Shown here: piece after piece, positions 26,878 to 34,009 of the stretch
Layout: the number at the start of each line of letters is the position of its first letter
Numbering within the stretch: position 1 is the first letter of the stretch
Assembly: GCA_944325555.1 (NCBI GenBank)
Contig: CALVAN010000003.1
Span: 79,409-143,408, forward strand
Origin: Candidatus Gastranaerophilales bacterium
GTDB taxonomy: Bacteria; Cyanobacteriota; Vampirovibrionia; Gastranaerophilales; Gastranaerophilaceae
Length of the DNA stretch: 64,000 bases
Direction: 5' to 3'
Notes under the pieces: generated by a model
Databases searched by the model: none
What the model was told of the DNA's origin: nothing
Seen by the model: only the letters and a program-made list of their open reading frames with translations
Position numbers and translations under genes: made by a program

Positions 26878-27705
26878 TTAGAAAAAGAATATTGTCGCAA
26901 AGATATAGTCAATTATGCAAATCGCAACAAATGACCATACCACGGCTTTGGTTGTTGAAAGACCCACGCCCTTTGCTCCGCCGTAAGCCAGATAACCGCA
27001 GGTACTGCTGATTATGGCTATAGCCGCCCCAAAGCAGGCGGATTTACCCAGTGATACAAAAATATCTTTCAAATAAAGTCCCTGCCACAGTGAGCTTATA
27101 TAATTAAGCCTGCTGATATGTGCGCTTAAATAGGCGGCAACGCCGGAGCAAATGAGCCCGAAAGTCGATGCAACAATCACAACAATCGGCATCATTACAA
27201 AACCCGCAACAACACGGGGGATAAAAAGATATTCGATAGGGTTAACCTTTAAAACCTTTAGTGCATCAATCTGCTCTGTTACTCTCATTGTTGCAATTTC
27301 CGAGGCATAAGAAGACCCTATCATAGAGATAATTGCAAACCCCGACATTATAGCGCCGAGTTCCCTTGTTGTGACAACCGCCATTAAAGCCCCGACAAAT
27401 TTTTCGCCGCCCTGTTTAACCATCTCGGGTGCCACCTGCATTGAGATAATAACAGAAACCATTCCCACAATGGTTAGCGTAATGGGCAAAGAATCAACCG
27501 CAAACCTTGAGCACTGGTCTATAATGAGTTTCCATTTCATTTGTCTTTGCACAAGTGCTTTTATTGTCAGATATATTACCTGCCAGGTTCTTATTCCCAT
27601 TTCTCCGAGTGTTTCAAAAAAATCCTGCGTTTGATTAAGCAGCATTTTCCCGAGAGCATAGGTTGCACTTTGTTTAAAGATTTTAATTACTCCGGATTTG
27701 TTCAT
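26878..27705 (-). CDS. mlaE: ABC transporter permease MlaE
   Basis: The 275-residue membrane protein has the MlaE (DUF140) blocks IGMVSVIISMQVAPEM, TTRELGAIMSGFAIISMIGSSYASEIATMRVTEQIDAL, and IEYLFIPRVVAGFVMMP, with five to six spans. It forms the membrane channel of the Mla complex that moves phospholipids between inner and outer membranes. It is the first gene of mlaE-mlaF-mlaD-secreted protein. A TGATACAAT extended -10 lies 7 bases before the ATG, and the small-RNA-like locus A lies upstream. Confidence 0.95.
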   Translation of the reverse strand: MNKSGVIKIFKQSATYALGKMLLNQTQDFFETLGEMGIRTWQVIYLTIKALVQRQMKWKLIIDQCSRFAVDSLPITLTIVGMVSVIISMQVAPEMVKQGGEKFVGALMAVVTTRELGAIMSGFAIISMIGSSYASEIATMRVTEQIDALKVLKVNPIEYLFIPRVVAGFVMMPIVVIVASTFGLICSGVAAYLSAHISRLNYISSLWQGLYLKDIFVSLGKSACFGAAIAIISSTCGYLAYGGAKGVGLSTTKAVVWSFVAICIIDYIFATIFFF

Positions 27706-27712
27706 GAAATAT

Positions 27713-27721
27713 ATTGTATCA
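27713..27721 (-). promoter_or_regulatory. Start-proximal extended -10 of mlaE
   Basis: Minus strand TGATACAAT; the hexamer (27718-27713) is 7 bases from the ATG at 27705 and there is no Shine-Dalgarno. Confidence 0.45.
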
Positions 27722-27798
27722 AAATTTATGCTATTTTGTAATACTTATATTTATGTATAAAATGAACGGGAGAAGGTGCTGAGAAAATTCTATTGCGC

Positions 27799-27827
27799 AA
27801 AAAAAAGGGATTCAGTAATTGAATCCC
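27799..27827 (-). terminator. Terminator of small RNA A
   Basis: GGGATTCA (27807-27814) and TGAATCCC (27820-27827) pair perfectly; on the minus strand TTTTTTTT follows. Confidence 0.8.
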
Positions 27828-28020
27828 GTCGAATCTTTTTTGATTCCTCGTGTGTGTGTAAGTAAGTGTAAGTGTGTAGGTTAGTGTGGTAGGTCAGTGT
27901 GTGTATGTTATGTTGAAAAACTTATTAATCTCTTTTTAATCTCTCAAGTGATAAATCTTTTTCTCTCAATCTCTTTATCTCTCGTATATATATAAAGTAT
28001 TTACTTCTTAAATAATTGCC
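27799..28020 (-). ncRNA. Candidate small RNA A with upstream bipartite element
   Basis: On the minus strand a conserved block (28020-28010, GGCAATTATTT), exactly 9 bases, and a second block (28000-27981, ATACTTTATATATATACGAG) are followed by about 120 bases rich in GAGAGA and then ACCTACACAC-type repeats, a 16-base block (27856-27841, containing CACGAGGAATCA) and a terminator stem GGGATTCA/TGAATCCC (27827-27807) with eight T. The same three blocks and a terminator occur at 52618-52735. The transcript would be about 180 nt. It contains no convincing reading frame and lies between the genes at 28145 and 27705. Confidence 0.55.
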
Positions 28021-28144
28021 TTTTTTGCTTAATTGCGCTTAATGTTTCTTAATAAACGCTGCGAAATGCAGTGAAGGCACGCTGCACAGCAACACAAAAA
28101 TTAAACTAACCAACCACGGCGATATTACGGATAACAAAAAATTC

Positions 28145-28975
28145 TTACAGATTCAAATAATATTCTTTTAAAAGCACCGCATCCTCTTCCATAACAGGGC
28201 TTTCGCAAACAACAACACCTTTTACATCGAATTTTTTAAACGCTTTCATCAAATCTTTATAGTTCATATCGCTTTCTTTTAGCATAAGGTGTTTTTTTTC
28301 GCCCTTTTCTCCGTACTCAATTCCGGCAATATGTGCATGGAAATTTTCAAGAGCATAGCTGCCTATTTCTGTGCCTATGGTTTCAAAAATCCTGCAAAAT
28401 TCATCATAAGTATTGTACAGCCCGTTTGTTCTTGCATGCAGATGAGAAAAATCAACACAGGGCAAAACCTGTTTAAAATCTTTGGAAAGCTTTACTATTT
28501 CTTCGAGGTTGCCCCATTGTGTAGGTTTGCCGGTGGTTTCGGGGCGCACCCATATATCGTTGCCCTCTTCGTCAAGCGAAGAACATATTTCTTCCATTGA
28601 TTTTTCAACTTTTTTGTAGACCTCATCAGGCTGCATTCCCATATAAAATGCGGCGTGGTAAGTAACGGAATACGCACCGAGCTCCTTACCCATTCTTGCC
28701 GTATCAAGAACACGTTTTATGCTGGCTTCTATTTTATCCTCTTCTTTGGAGTTCAGATTTATATAATACGGTCCGTGAGCGGTTAAAACCATATTTTTTT
28801 CAGCTGAAATTTCTTTAACAAGTTTTTGATTAGGCGGACTCATTCGTACCCCGTGGACAAACTCAAGTTCCATTCCGTCCAGTTTTAAATTTTCGAGAAT
28901 TTCAAAAGCCTTTTCATATCCGGCGCTGCCGTTACATATCGGTTGACCCGCCGTTACAAATTTAAGTTTGTCCAT
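28145..28975 (-). CDS. TIM-barrel protein, endonuclease IV-like (AP endonuclease family 2)
   Basis: The 276-residue protein matches the xylose-isomerase-like/endonuclease IV fold. Metal-site segments are visible: AHGPYYINLNS, VTYHAAFYMG, RPETTGKPTQWG, PCVDFSHLHAR and HAHIAGIEYGEKGEKKHL. The last two are closest to archaeal-type endonuclease IV homologues rather than E. coli Nfo. A role in abasic-site repair is likely; a sugar isomerase is the alternative. It follows the formyltransferase gene by 21 bases on the same strand. Confidence 0.82.
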   Translation of the reverse strand: MDKLKFVTAGQPICNGSAGYEKAFEILENLKLDGMELEFVHGVRMSPPNQKLVKEISAEKNMVLTAHGPYYINLNSKEEDKIEASIKRVLDTARMGKELGAYSVTYHAAFYMGMQPDEVYKKVEKSMEEICSSLDEEGNDIWVRPETTGKPTQWGNLEEIVKLSKDFKQVLPCVDFSHLHARTNGLYNTYDEFCRIFETIGTEIGSYALENFHAHIAGIEYGEKGEKKHLMLKESDMNYKDLMKAFKKFDVKGVVVCESPVMEEDAVLLKEYYLNL

Positions 28976-28996
28976 TTATTAAAAAATCCTATTAGC

Positions 28997-29938
28997 CTAC
29001 CTGCCGAATTTTTCCCCGATTCTGGGGTTAAATTTTTCTATAAAACTTTTTGTATCCGCAATCATATACGAGCCAAACTGCATAGATTTTATATACAATA
29101 TTCCGTCACCGGTTGCAACGCCTATGTCGTCTTTTATTCTGCAAATTGTGCCGGGTTCTTCTTTAACCTTTTTTTCAACGGCTTCCGCTGTATAGATTTT
29201 TACAAAAATCCCTCTGAAACTTGTCATTGCAACGATAAAAGGATTCAATGCCCTTACAAAGCGCTCAATATATTTTGCATCTTTTGTCCAGTCAATGTAA
29301 TTGCGTAAATTTTTTGAATCTATAGATGGTGCTTTTTTAAATTCGCCCTGGGGTTGAGGCAAAGAAATTATATTGGAATTATTTTCATACTGTTCCAAAA
29401 ATTCGGCAAGAAGCTCGGAGCTCAAATAATTCATACGGTTAAACAGTGTTCCCATTGTTTCGTGTTTTTCAATAGGCACTTTTTTTTGCGCAATTATGTT
29501 GCCGGTATCGAAATTTTCGTCCATAAAATGAAGAGTTATACCGGTTTCCTTTTCACCGTTAATAAGCACATGACTGTATGGATTAGCCCCTCTGTATTCA
29601 GGCAGAAGTGAAGGGTGGCAGTTAACAAAACCGTCTTTTGTTGTTCTTAAAAATTCCGGCGGAAATTTTTTGTTATAAGAGCAAACAACTGCAATATCTG
29701 CATTCAGCTGTTTTATTGAGTGAATAAAATCCATTTCATCCAAACGGTCTTTGTATAAAATTAGCGGCAATTTAAGACTGTTTGCAAAACCGCACATAAG
29801 CTCAAACGTACCCTCGTTTCTGTGCGGCGGAACAACGCCCACGATATTAAAACCACGGGAAACAAGTCCGGAAAGGCAAACTAATGCCATATCCGGCATG
29901 CCTATAAACAGTATTCTTTTCTGGTATTTGTTATTCAA
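28997..29938 (-). CDS. Formyltransferase family protein (Fmt-like)
   Basis: The 313-residue protein has a formyl-transferase N-terminal domain with the catalytic N106-x-H108 (VNCHPSLLPEYRGANP) and D144 (FDTGNII), and a C-terminal Fmt/ArnA-type barrel domain (about 205-310). The GANPYSHVLINGEKETGITLHFMD block is closer to sugar-nucleotide or ArnA-like formyltransferases than to the classical GAAPIQ-type methionyl-tRNA formyltransferase. It uses 10-formyl-THF; the acceptor is uncertain. The start is a TTG at 29938. Confidence 0.82.
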   Translation of the reverse strand: MNNKYQKRILFIGMPDMALVCLSGLVSRGFNIVGVVPPHRNEGTFELMCGFANSLKLPLILYKDRLDEMDFIHSIKQLNADIAVVCSYNKKFPPEFLRTTKDGFVNCHPSLLPEYRGANPYSHVLINGEKETGITLHFMDENFDTGNIIAQKKVPIEKHETMGTLFNRMNYLSSELLAEFLEQYENNSNIISLPQPQGEFKKAPSIDSKNLRNYIDWTKDAKYIERFVRALNPFIVAMTSFRGIFVKIYTAEAVEKKVKEEPGTICRIKDDIGVATGDGILYIKSMQFGSYMIADTKSFIEKFNPRIGEKFGR

Positions 29939-30006
29939 TAGCGTGTCCGTTCAGTTTTTTACACATCTATTATACCATTGATTGTTGTAATTAATAAAAA
30001 ATGTAT

Positions 30007-30012
30007 TATAAT
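30007..30012 (+). promoter_or_regulatory. Start-proximal TATAAT of the TPM gene
   Basis: Perfect TATAAT, 7 bases before the ATG at 30020, with no Shine-Dalgarno between. Confidence 0.5.
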
Positions 30013-30019
30013 ACTTCTT

Positions 30020-30736
30020 ATGTTTAAACGTTTTGTACTGTTAGTTGTTCTGTTTCTGGTGACGTTATGTCCTGTGTTTGCTGATTCACGGTATAATTTT
30101 AATGCGTTTATTGCGGACAATGCCAACCTTTTGGACGAAAATGCAGAAAACTCCATAAACACGTTTTTGTGGGATTTGCAAAGAAAGACGGGCACGGATA
30201 TTGCCGTTGTCACGGTGAAATCTCTTGACGGACGAAGCGTTGAAGAAACAGCCTTAAACATCGGCAGAAAATATAAGCTCGGTAAAAAAGGCAAAGATAA
30301 CGGTGCAGTGGTGCTGGTTGCCCCCAATGAACGCAGGATGAGGATAGAAATCGGTTATGGGCTGGAGGGCACAATAACAGACGGGCGTGCAGGCAGAATC
30401 CGTGATGAAGATATGCTCCCTTATTTTAAAAAGGGCGACTATCAAAGCGGAATCTGGCGAGGAACTTATACACTTGCCAGTACAATTGCAAAAGCGGAAG
30501 GCTACACTCTCAGCACCACAGGCAACATACCTAAAGCTCCGGCAAACAGCACGAATGATGACTTCTGGCTATTTTTATTAGTAATAATATTTGTAATGAT
30601 AAGATTCGGTATTATTCCTGTTCCTTTCTACTATGGAGGATACAGAGGTTCGGACTATGGTGGCGGTTTTGGAAGCTTCGGCGGTTTTGGCGGAGGCGGC
30701 GGCTTCGGCGGCGGCGGTGCGTCGGGCAGCTGGTAA
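30020..30736 (+). CDS. TPM domain protein with a signal peptide and Gly-rich tail
   Basis: From the ATG at 30020 the protein has 238 residues: a signal peptide (MFKRFVLLVVLFLVTLCPVFA), a TPM/YgcG domain (about 30-155; LWDLQRKTGTDIAVVTVKSLDG, RIEIGYGLEGTITD), a membrane span near 175-195 and a glycine-rich C-terminus ending GGASGSW. An upstream ATG at 29978 is rejected because it precedes the -10. TPM proteins often pair with LemA, as here, in an envelope-stress or membrane maintenance role that is not defined. A nucleotidyltransferase gene lies between them. Confidence 0.88.
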   Translation: MFKRFVLLVVLFLVTLCPVFADSRYNFNAFIADNANLLDENAENSINTFLWDLQRKTGTDIAVVTVKSLDGRSVEETALNIGRKYKLGKKGKDNGAVVLVAPNERRMRIEIGYGLEGTITDGRAGRIRDEDMLPYFKKGDYQSGIWRGTYTLASTIAKAEGYTLSTTGNIPKAPANSTNDDFWLFLLVIIFVMIRFGIIPVPFYYGGYRGSDYGGGFGSFGGFGGGGGFGGGGASGSW

Positions 30737-30765
30737 TTTAACTTTTATTTGGGAGAATTTTATTA

Positions 30766-31497
30766 ATGAAAAAACTTGATAATTTTATTCAGGACATAAA
30801 AAAGGTCTTTAATCAGAGGTTAAAAAGCATTTTTATTTACGGCTCAAAAGCAAATATTGATACGGATAAGCTTTCTTCCGATATCGATATTATGGTTGTT
30901 GCAGATAGCGTAACGGGCGATGACCTGAAAAAATGTGCGCCTATTGTAAAAAAATGGATGGGCATAGGCTGTCCCTGCAGGATATTTGATAAAGAGAAAA
31001 ACCCTCTGCCTGTCTTTATGGGAGAGCGTGAGTGGTTCAACTCGGCTGATGTTTATGCAATGGAGTATTCTGATATAAAAGACAATCACAAAATACTTTA
31101 CGGCGAAAATCTTATATGTTCGCTGAATATAAAAAAAGAGGATTTAAGGCTGCAATGTGAAGCTGAAATGAAAAACCTTTTAATGCGTTTTCGAAAACAT
31201 TATCTTTTGTTTGCCGATAACCCTAAAGAAATCAACAATGCTCTTTTTGCCGTCACAAAAACTATAAACGCAATCTTTAAAGCGATTTTGAGATTAAAAG
31301 AAATAGAAGTTTCAAAATCTGCTTACGCTAACCTGAATAAAATTTGCGAAATCTTTGATGCGGACAAGCAGTTTTATGAAAAGCTGCTGTGTGCAAAAGA
31401 CAGACACTGCAAATTTTCAAAAGCTGAAACCTACAAACTTGTTGATGAGGCGATAATGCAGCTGGAAAAACTTTTGGAATACATAAACAATATGTAA
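30766..31497 (+). CDS. Nucleotidyltransferase-fold protein (MNT type) with helical C-terminus
   Basis: The 243-residue protein has the Pol-beta-like nucleotidyltransferase motif YGSKAN...SSDIDIMV (G26, S27, D39, D41). The helical C-terminal half (about 125-243) may be HEPN-like. Relatives act as minimal nucleotidyltransferases in toxin-antitoxin pairs or as housekeeping enzymes. A GGGAGA site precedes the ATG. It is co-directional and closely spaced with the TPM gene (29 bases before) and lemA (21 bases after), so the three look co-transcribed, which is not the usual content of TPM-LemA loci. Confidence 0.78.
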   Translation: MKKLDNFIQDIKKVFNQRLKSIFIYGSKANIDTDKLSSDIDIMVVADSVTGDDLKKCAPIVKKWMGIGCPCRIFDKEKNPLPVFMGEREWFNSADVYAMEYSDIKDNHKILYGENLICSLNIKKEDLRLQCEAEMKNLLMRFRKHYLLFADNPKEINNALFAVTKTINAIFKAILRLKEIEVSKSAYANLNKICEIFDADKQFYEKLLCAKDRHCKFSKAETYKLVDEAIMQLEKLLEYINNM

Positions 31498-31518
31498 AAT
31501 TAAATAAAAGGAGAAAAA

Positions 31519-32094
31519 ATGAAAAAAACAGTATGGATTGTATTAGGAGTCTTGCTTCTTCTAATCATAATGGTAGCAGGCTCATTTATCGGCGTTTACA
31601 ACAGACTCCAGCTTATGGACGAAAACGTTAATGCCCAGTGGGCGCAGGTTGACAACCAGTTGAAAAGAAGAAACGACCTTATTCCGAACCTTGTTGCTAC
31701 CGTAAAAGGTTATGCCGCACACGAAAAATCTCTGTTTACCGAAATTGCGGAATCACGTGCCAAACTCGGCGGTGCAATGAACAAAAACGATATGAAGGCA
31801 ATACAGCAAAGCAACAGCGACCTTTCTAACGCACTGTCAAGACTTTTGATGGTGGTTGAAAGGTATCCCGATTTAAAGGCTGACAAACAGTTTATTAATC
31901 TTCAAGATGAACTTGCGGGAACGGAAAACAGGCTTGCTGTGGCAAGAAAAGACTATAATGAAAGCGTAAAACAGATAAACGCAACCGTAAGAACTTTTCC
32001 GACTTCGATTGTTGCGGCAATGTCAGGTATAAAAGCAAGAGAATACTTTGAAACTCCGGAAGCAGAAAAGAAAGCACCGGAAGTGAAGTTTTGA
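31519..32094 (+). CDS. lemA: LemA family protein
   Basis: The 191-residue protein has an N-terminal membrane anchor (6-27) and the family blocks NVNAQWAQVDNQLKRRNDLIPNLV, RLLMVVERYPDLKA and NRLAVARKDYNESV. LemA proteins are helical membrane-anchored proteins of unclear function, often next to TPM proteins. A GGAG ribosome site precedes the ATG. A strong terminator follows. Confidence 0.95.
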   Translation: MKKTVWIVLGVLLLLIIMVAGSFIGVYNRLQLMDENVNAQWAQVDNQLKRRNDLIPNLVATVKGYAAHEKSLFTEIAESRAKLGGAMNKNDMKAIQQSNSDLSNALSRLLMVVERYPDLKADKQFINLQDELAGTENRLAVARKDYNESVKQINATVRTFPTSIVAAMSGIKAREYFETPEAEKKAPEVKF

Positions 32095-32124
32095 TATTTG
32101 ATTTTTGATATCAGGTTATACAAG

Positions 32125-32152
32125 AAAAGAGGGCTTATGCCCTCTTTTTTAT
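32125..32152 (+). terminator. Terminator after lemA
   Basis: AAAGAGGGC-TTAT-GCCCTCTTT followed by T-run. Confidence 0.9.
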
Positions 32153-32276
32153 TAAGGGTGTAAAAATAAAATGTAAAGTGTAAAAGGAACAAAACAAAAT
32201 GCAGCCAAGAACATTTGTAAGATTCTGAACACAAACGATTTATGAAAGCAAAAATTAACAAATAAAAAAATAAAAA

Positions 32277-32729
32277 TTATTGATATTTCGGATTATCGGT
32301 TGTTAAATAACCGTCCTCATCCAGCCATAATTGAATCGGAAAAGACTCCGCTTTTCTTTTTATGGTAATTGTGCAATTATCGGATTTTGAGCAGTTGCCG
32401 GTTATATCAAATATCCACAAATAATTTTTTTCAACAATAATATTACCGTTTCTTGTTGAAGTTTTCATAACTTTTGCAAAACATGCGGCAACCCCGTTTG
32501 ATGTTAATTCACAAGGCCTTTTTGAATATTTTATCGCCTTAGTGTAGGCTGATACTGCCTTTTGTAAGAAAAACAATCTGTTCTGGTAATCAGATGAATT
32601 TTCCTGCGAGGAAGCAAAAACATTATCATTTTGAACGGCAAAGACTGCAGTATTTTTATCGGAAATGTTTGAGATAGCTATTGTTGCGAATACAAAAAAC
32701 AAACTTGCCATAAAAAAGATTTTGCGCAT
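32277..32729 (-). CDS. Secreted protein of unknown function
   Basis: The 150-residue protein has a signal-peptide-like start (MRKIFFMASLFFVFATIAIS) and a mature part with four Cys (CELTSNGVAACF; GNCSKSDNC). The C-terminal half has a pilin-like pattern (YLWIFDITGNC, IQLWLDEDGYLTTDNP), reminiscent of pseudopilin-associated proteins, but no prepilin motif is present. An AGGAG site lies 8 bases before the ATG. It is monocistronic. Confidence 0.65.
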   Translation of the reverse strand: MRKIFFMASLFFVFATIAISNISDKNTAVFAVQNDNVFASSQENSSDYQNRLFFLQKAVSAYTKAIKYSKRPCELTSNGVAACFAKVMKTSTRNGNIIVEKNYLWIFDITGNCSKSDNCTITIKRKAESFPIQLWLDEDGYLTTDNPKYQ

Positions 32730-32865
32730 ATCAATATACTCCTTTTGGATACAATATAGCGGCGATACCGCTTGTTATCCTACAATTATAATTGATAAAA
32801 CACCTTCGGTCAAAAGCACGTATAAGTTTGCGGGGTAAATATAATTTTTCGCCAAATAATTTGTA

Positions 32866-32893
32866 AAAACAAAAGCGGCATGAAAGCCGCTTT
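32866..32893 (-). terminator. Terminator of tRNA-Leu(GAG)
   Basis: AAAGCGGC (32872-32879) pairs with GCCGCTTT (32886-32893); on the minus strand a TTTTGTTTTT tract follows, 8 bases past the tRNA CCA. Confidence 0.75.
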
Positions 32894-32900
32894 ATTTTTA

Positions 32901-32985
32901 TGGTGTCGACGGCGGGACTTGAACCCGCACGGGTTTCCCCACACGCCCCTCAAACGTGCGCGTATACCGATTCCGCCACGTCGAC
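32901..32985 (-). tRNA. tRNA-Leu(GAG)
   Basis: Minus strand starts GTCGACGTGGCGGAATCGG and folds as a class II tRNA with a long variable arm (GGGGAAACCC). The anticodon stem-loop CACGT-TTGAGGG-GCGTG gives GAG. Acceptor strands GTCGACG/CGTCGAC pair perfectly; discriminator A and CCA are encoded. Confidence 0.95.
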
Positions 32986-33172
32986 ATCAATATTTTATTT
33001 TCAAATGTCTTGCGTATACCTCCCCTCTCCTCGAAATGACATTTAGTCATTTCTCGTCGGCAGAGTGCCACGTCGACATCAATATTAAATTTTCAACAAA
33101 AACTATATTACTATAAACATAATTTTTGTAAAATTCTTTTTATTACCTCTCTCAAAGAGAGGGAGGGAAAAC
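32986..33172. repeat. Upstream duplication of the tRNA-Leu(GAG) 5' end
   Basis: The first 11 bases of the tRNA (complement at 32975-32985) and the following upstream ATCAATATT are repeated at 33067-33086, 92 bases away. Between them a hairpin TCGAAATGAC-ATTTA-GTCATTTC is followed by GGCAGAGTGCCAC, the same layout as in the tRNA-Leu(CAG) array. The rest of the stretch to 33172 holds only short repeats. Confidence 0.8.
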
Positions 33173-33446
33173 TGCCGATGAAGGGTCGGCTTGCAATGTA
33201 GGCGAAGAATGAGCCGTACAGTGCAGGATACTCGAAGAGTAAACCACCGTTGTTCGTAAGAACAACAGGGGTGAAGAGTCCAAGTATCAGACCTTCTTTG
33301 TTTTAAAATTGCCGAAGAAGGGTCGGCTTGCAATGTAGGCGAAGAATGAGCCGTACAGTGCAGGATACTCGAAGAGTAAACCACCGTTGTTCGTAAGAAC
33401 AACAGGGGTGAAGAGTCCAAGTATCAGACCTTCTTTGTTTTAAAAT
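33173..33446. repeat. 137-bp tandem repeat on the 3' side of tRNA-Leu(CAG)
   Basis: Two near-identical 137-bp units start at 33173 and 33310, and the tRNA itself begins at the next period (33447). Each unit begins with a copy of the tRNA 3' end (TGCCGATGAAGGG; the second copy has GAAG for GATG) and contains a GTTGTTC-GTAA-GAACAAC hairpin. Open frames here follow the repeat and are not supported. Confidence 0.9.
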
Positions 33447-33527
33447 TGCCGATGAAGGGACTCGAACCCCCATGAGTTTCCTCGCACGCACCTGAAGCGT
33501 GTGCGTCTACCATTTCGCCACATCGGC
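33447..33527 (-). tRNA. tRNA-Leu(CAG)
   Basis: Minus strand starts GCCGATGTGGCGAAATGG and folds as a class II tRNA with a variable arm. The anticodon stem-loop CACGC-TTCAGGT-GCGTG gives CAG. Acceptor GCCGATG/CATCGGC pairs perfectly, discriminator A; CCA is not encoded. Partial copies of both ends flank it. Confidence 0.95.
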
Positions 33528-33902
33528 AAAGTCCAAAATTTGTTATCAAAGTTCAATAAAAGCGCCTCAATGGCGAAGGTACTCACTGGCGTTCGTACAC
33601 CTCTCGAAAAACGATACTCAATCGTTTTTCTCGGCAGAGTGCCACATCGGCATTTAAAAAATCAAAGTACAATCCTTTGTGGCGAAGCAGCTGCGCTGCG
33701 GTTCCAATAAGCAGGGCAAAAACAATACTCAATTGTTTTTGCTTGTTTTTTTAGCTTTTTGGTTCCTGCCACATCGGCAAAGTCCAAAATTTGTTATCAA
33801 AGTTCAATAAAAGCGCCTCAATGGCGAAGGTACTCACTGGCGTTCGTACACCTCTCGAAAAACGATACTCAATCGTTTTTCTCGGCAGAGTGCCACATCG
33901 GC
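33528..33902. repeat. Array of tRNA-Leu(CAG) 5'-end copies with hairpins (A-B-A)
   Basis: GCCACATCGGC, the complement of the tRNA 5' end, occurs in the tRNA (33517-33527) and again at 33641, 33768 and 33892. The spacers are two near-identical 124-bp A units and one 127-bp B unit. Each unit ends with a hairpin sharing the loop ACTCA: CGAAAAACGAT/ATCGTTTTTC in A, GCAAAAACAAT/ATTGTTTTTGC in B. A and B share little else. Confidence 0.9.
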
Positions 33903-33994
33903 ATTTAAAAAATCAAAGTTCAATCTTGAATCAGCAACCGAATCAAGTATATCTATAATAAAATCAATTATTCTCTACGTCAATAAAAATTTCA

Positions 33995-34003
33995 TGCTAT
34001 TCT
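33995..34003 (+). promoter_or_regulatory. Leaderless-type extended -10 of the PadR gene
   Basis: TGCTATTCT; the hexamer (33998-34003) lies 6 bases before the ATG at 34010. No Shine-Dalgarno is present. Confidence 0.5.
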
Positions 34004-34009
34004 ATAAAT

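Noticed and set aside
31953..32261. 102-codon minus-strand open frame
   Set aside because: It overlaps lemA antisense and the terminator, and shares repeat-derived sequence with the 18517 frame.
33103..33491. Open frames inside the 137-bp repeat
   Set aside because: Successive frames repeat the same peptide because the DNA is tandemly repeated, and they overlap the tRNA.
33501..33710. 69-codon plus-strand open frame
   Set aside because: Lies in the tRNA-Leu 5' array; no ribosome site and repeat-derived.
33103..33902. Possible CRISPR array
   Set aside because: Units are 124-137 bp, nearly identical throughout and bounded by tRNA fragments; there are no short repeats with unique spacers and no cas genes.
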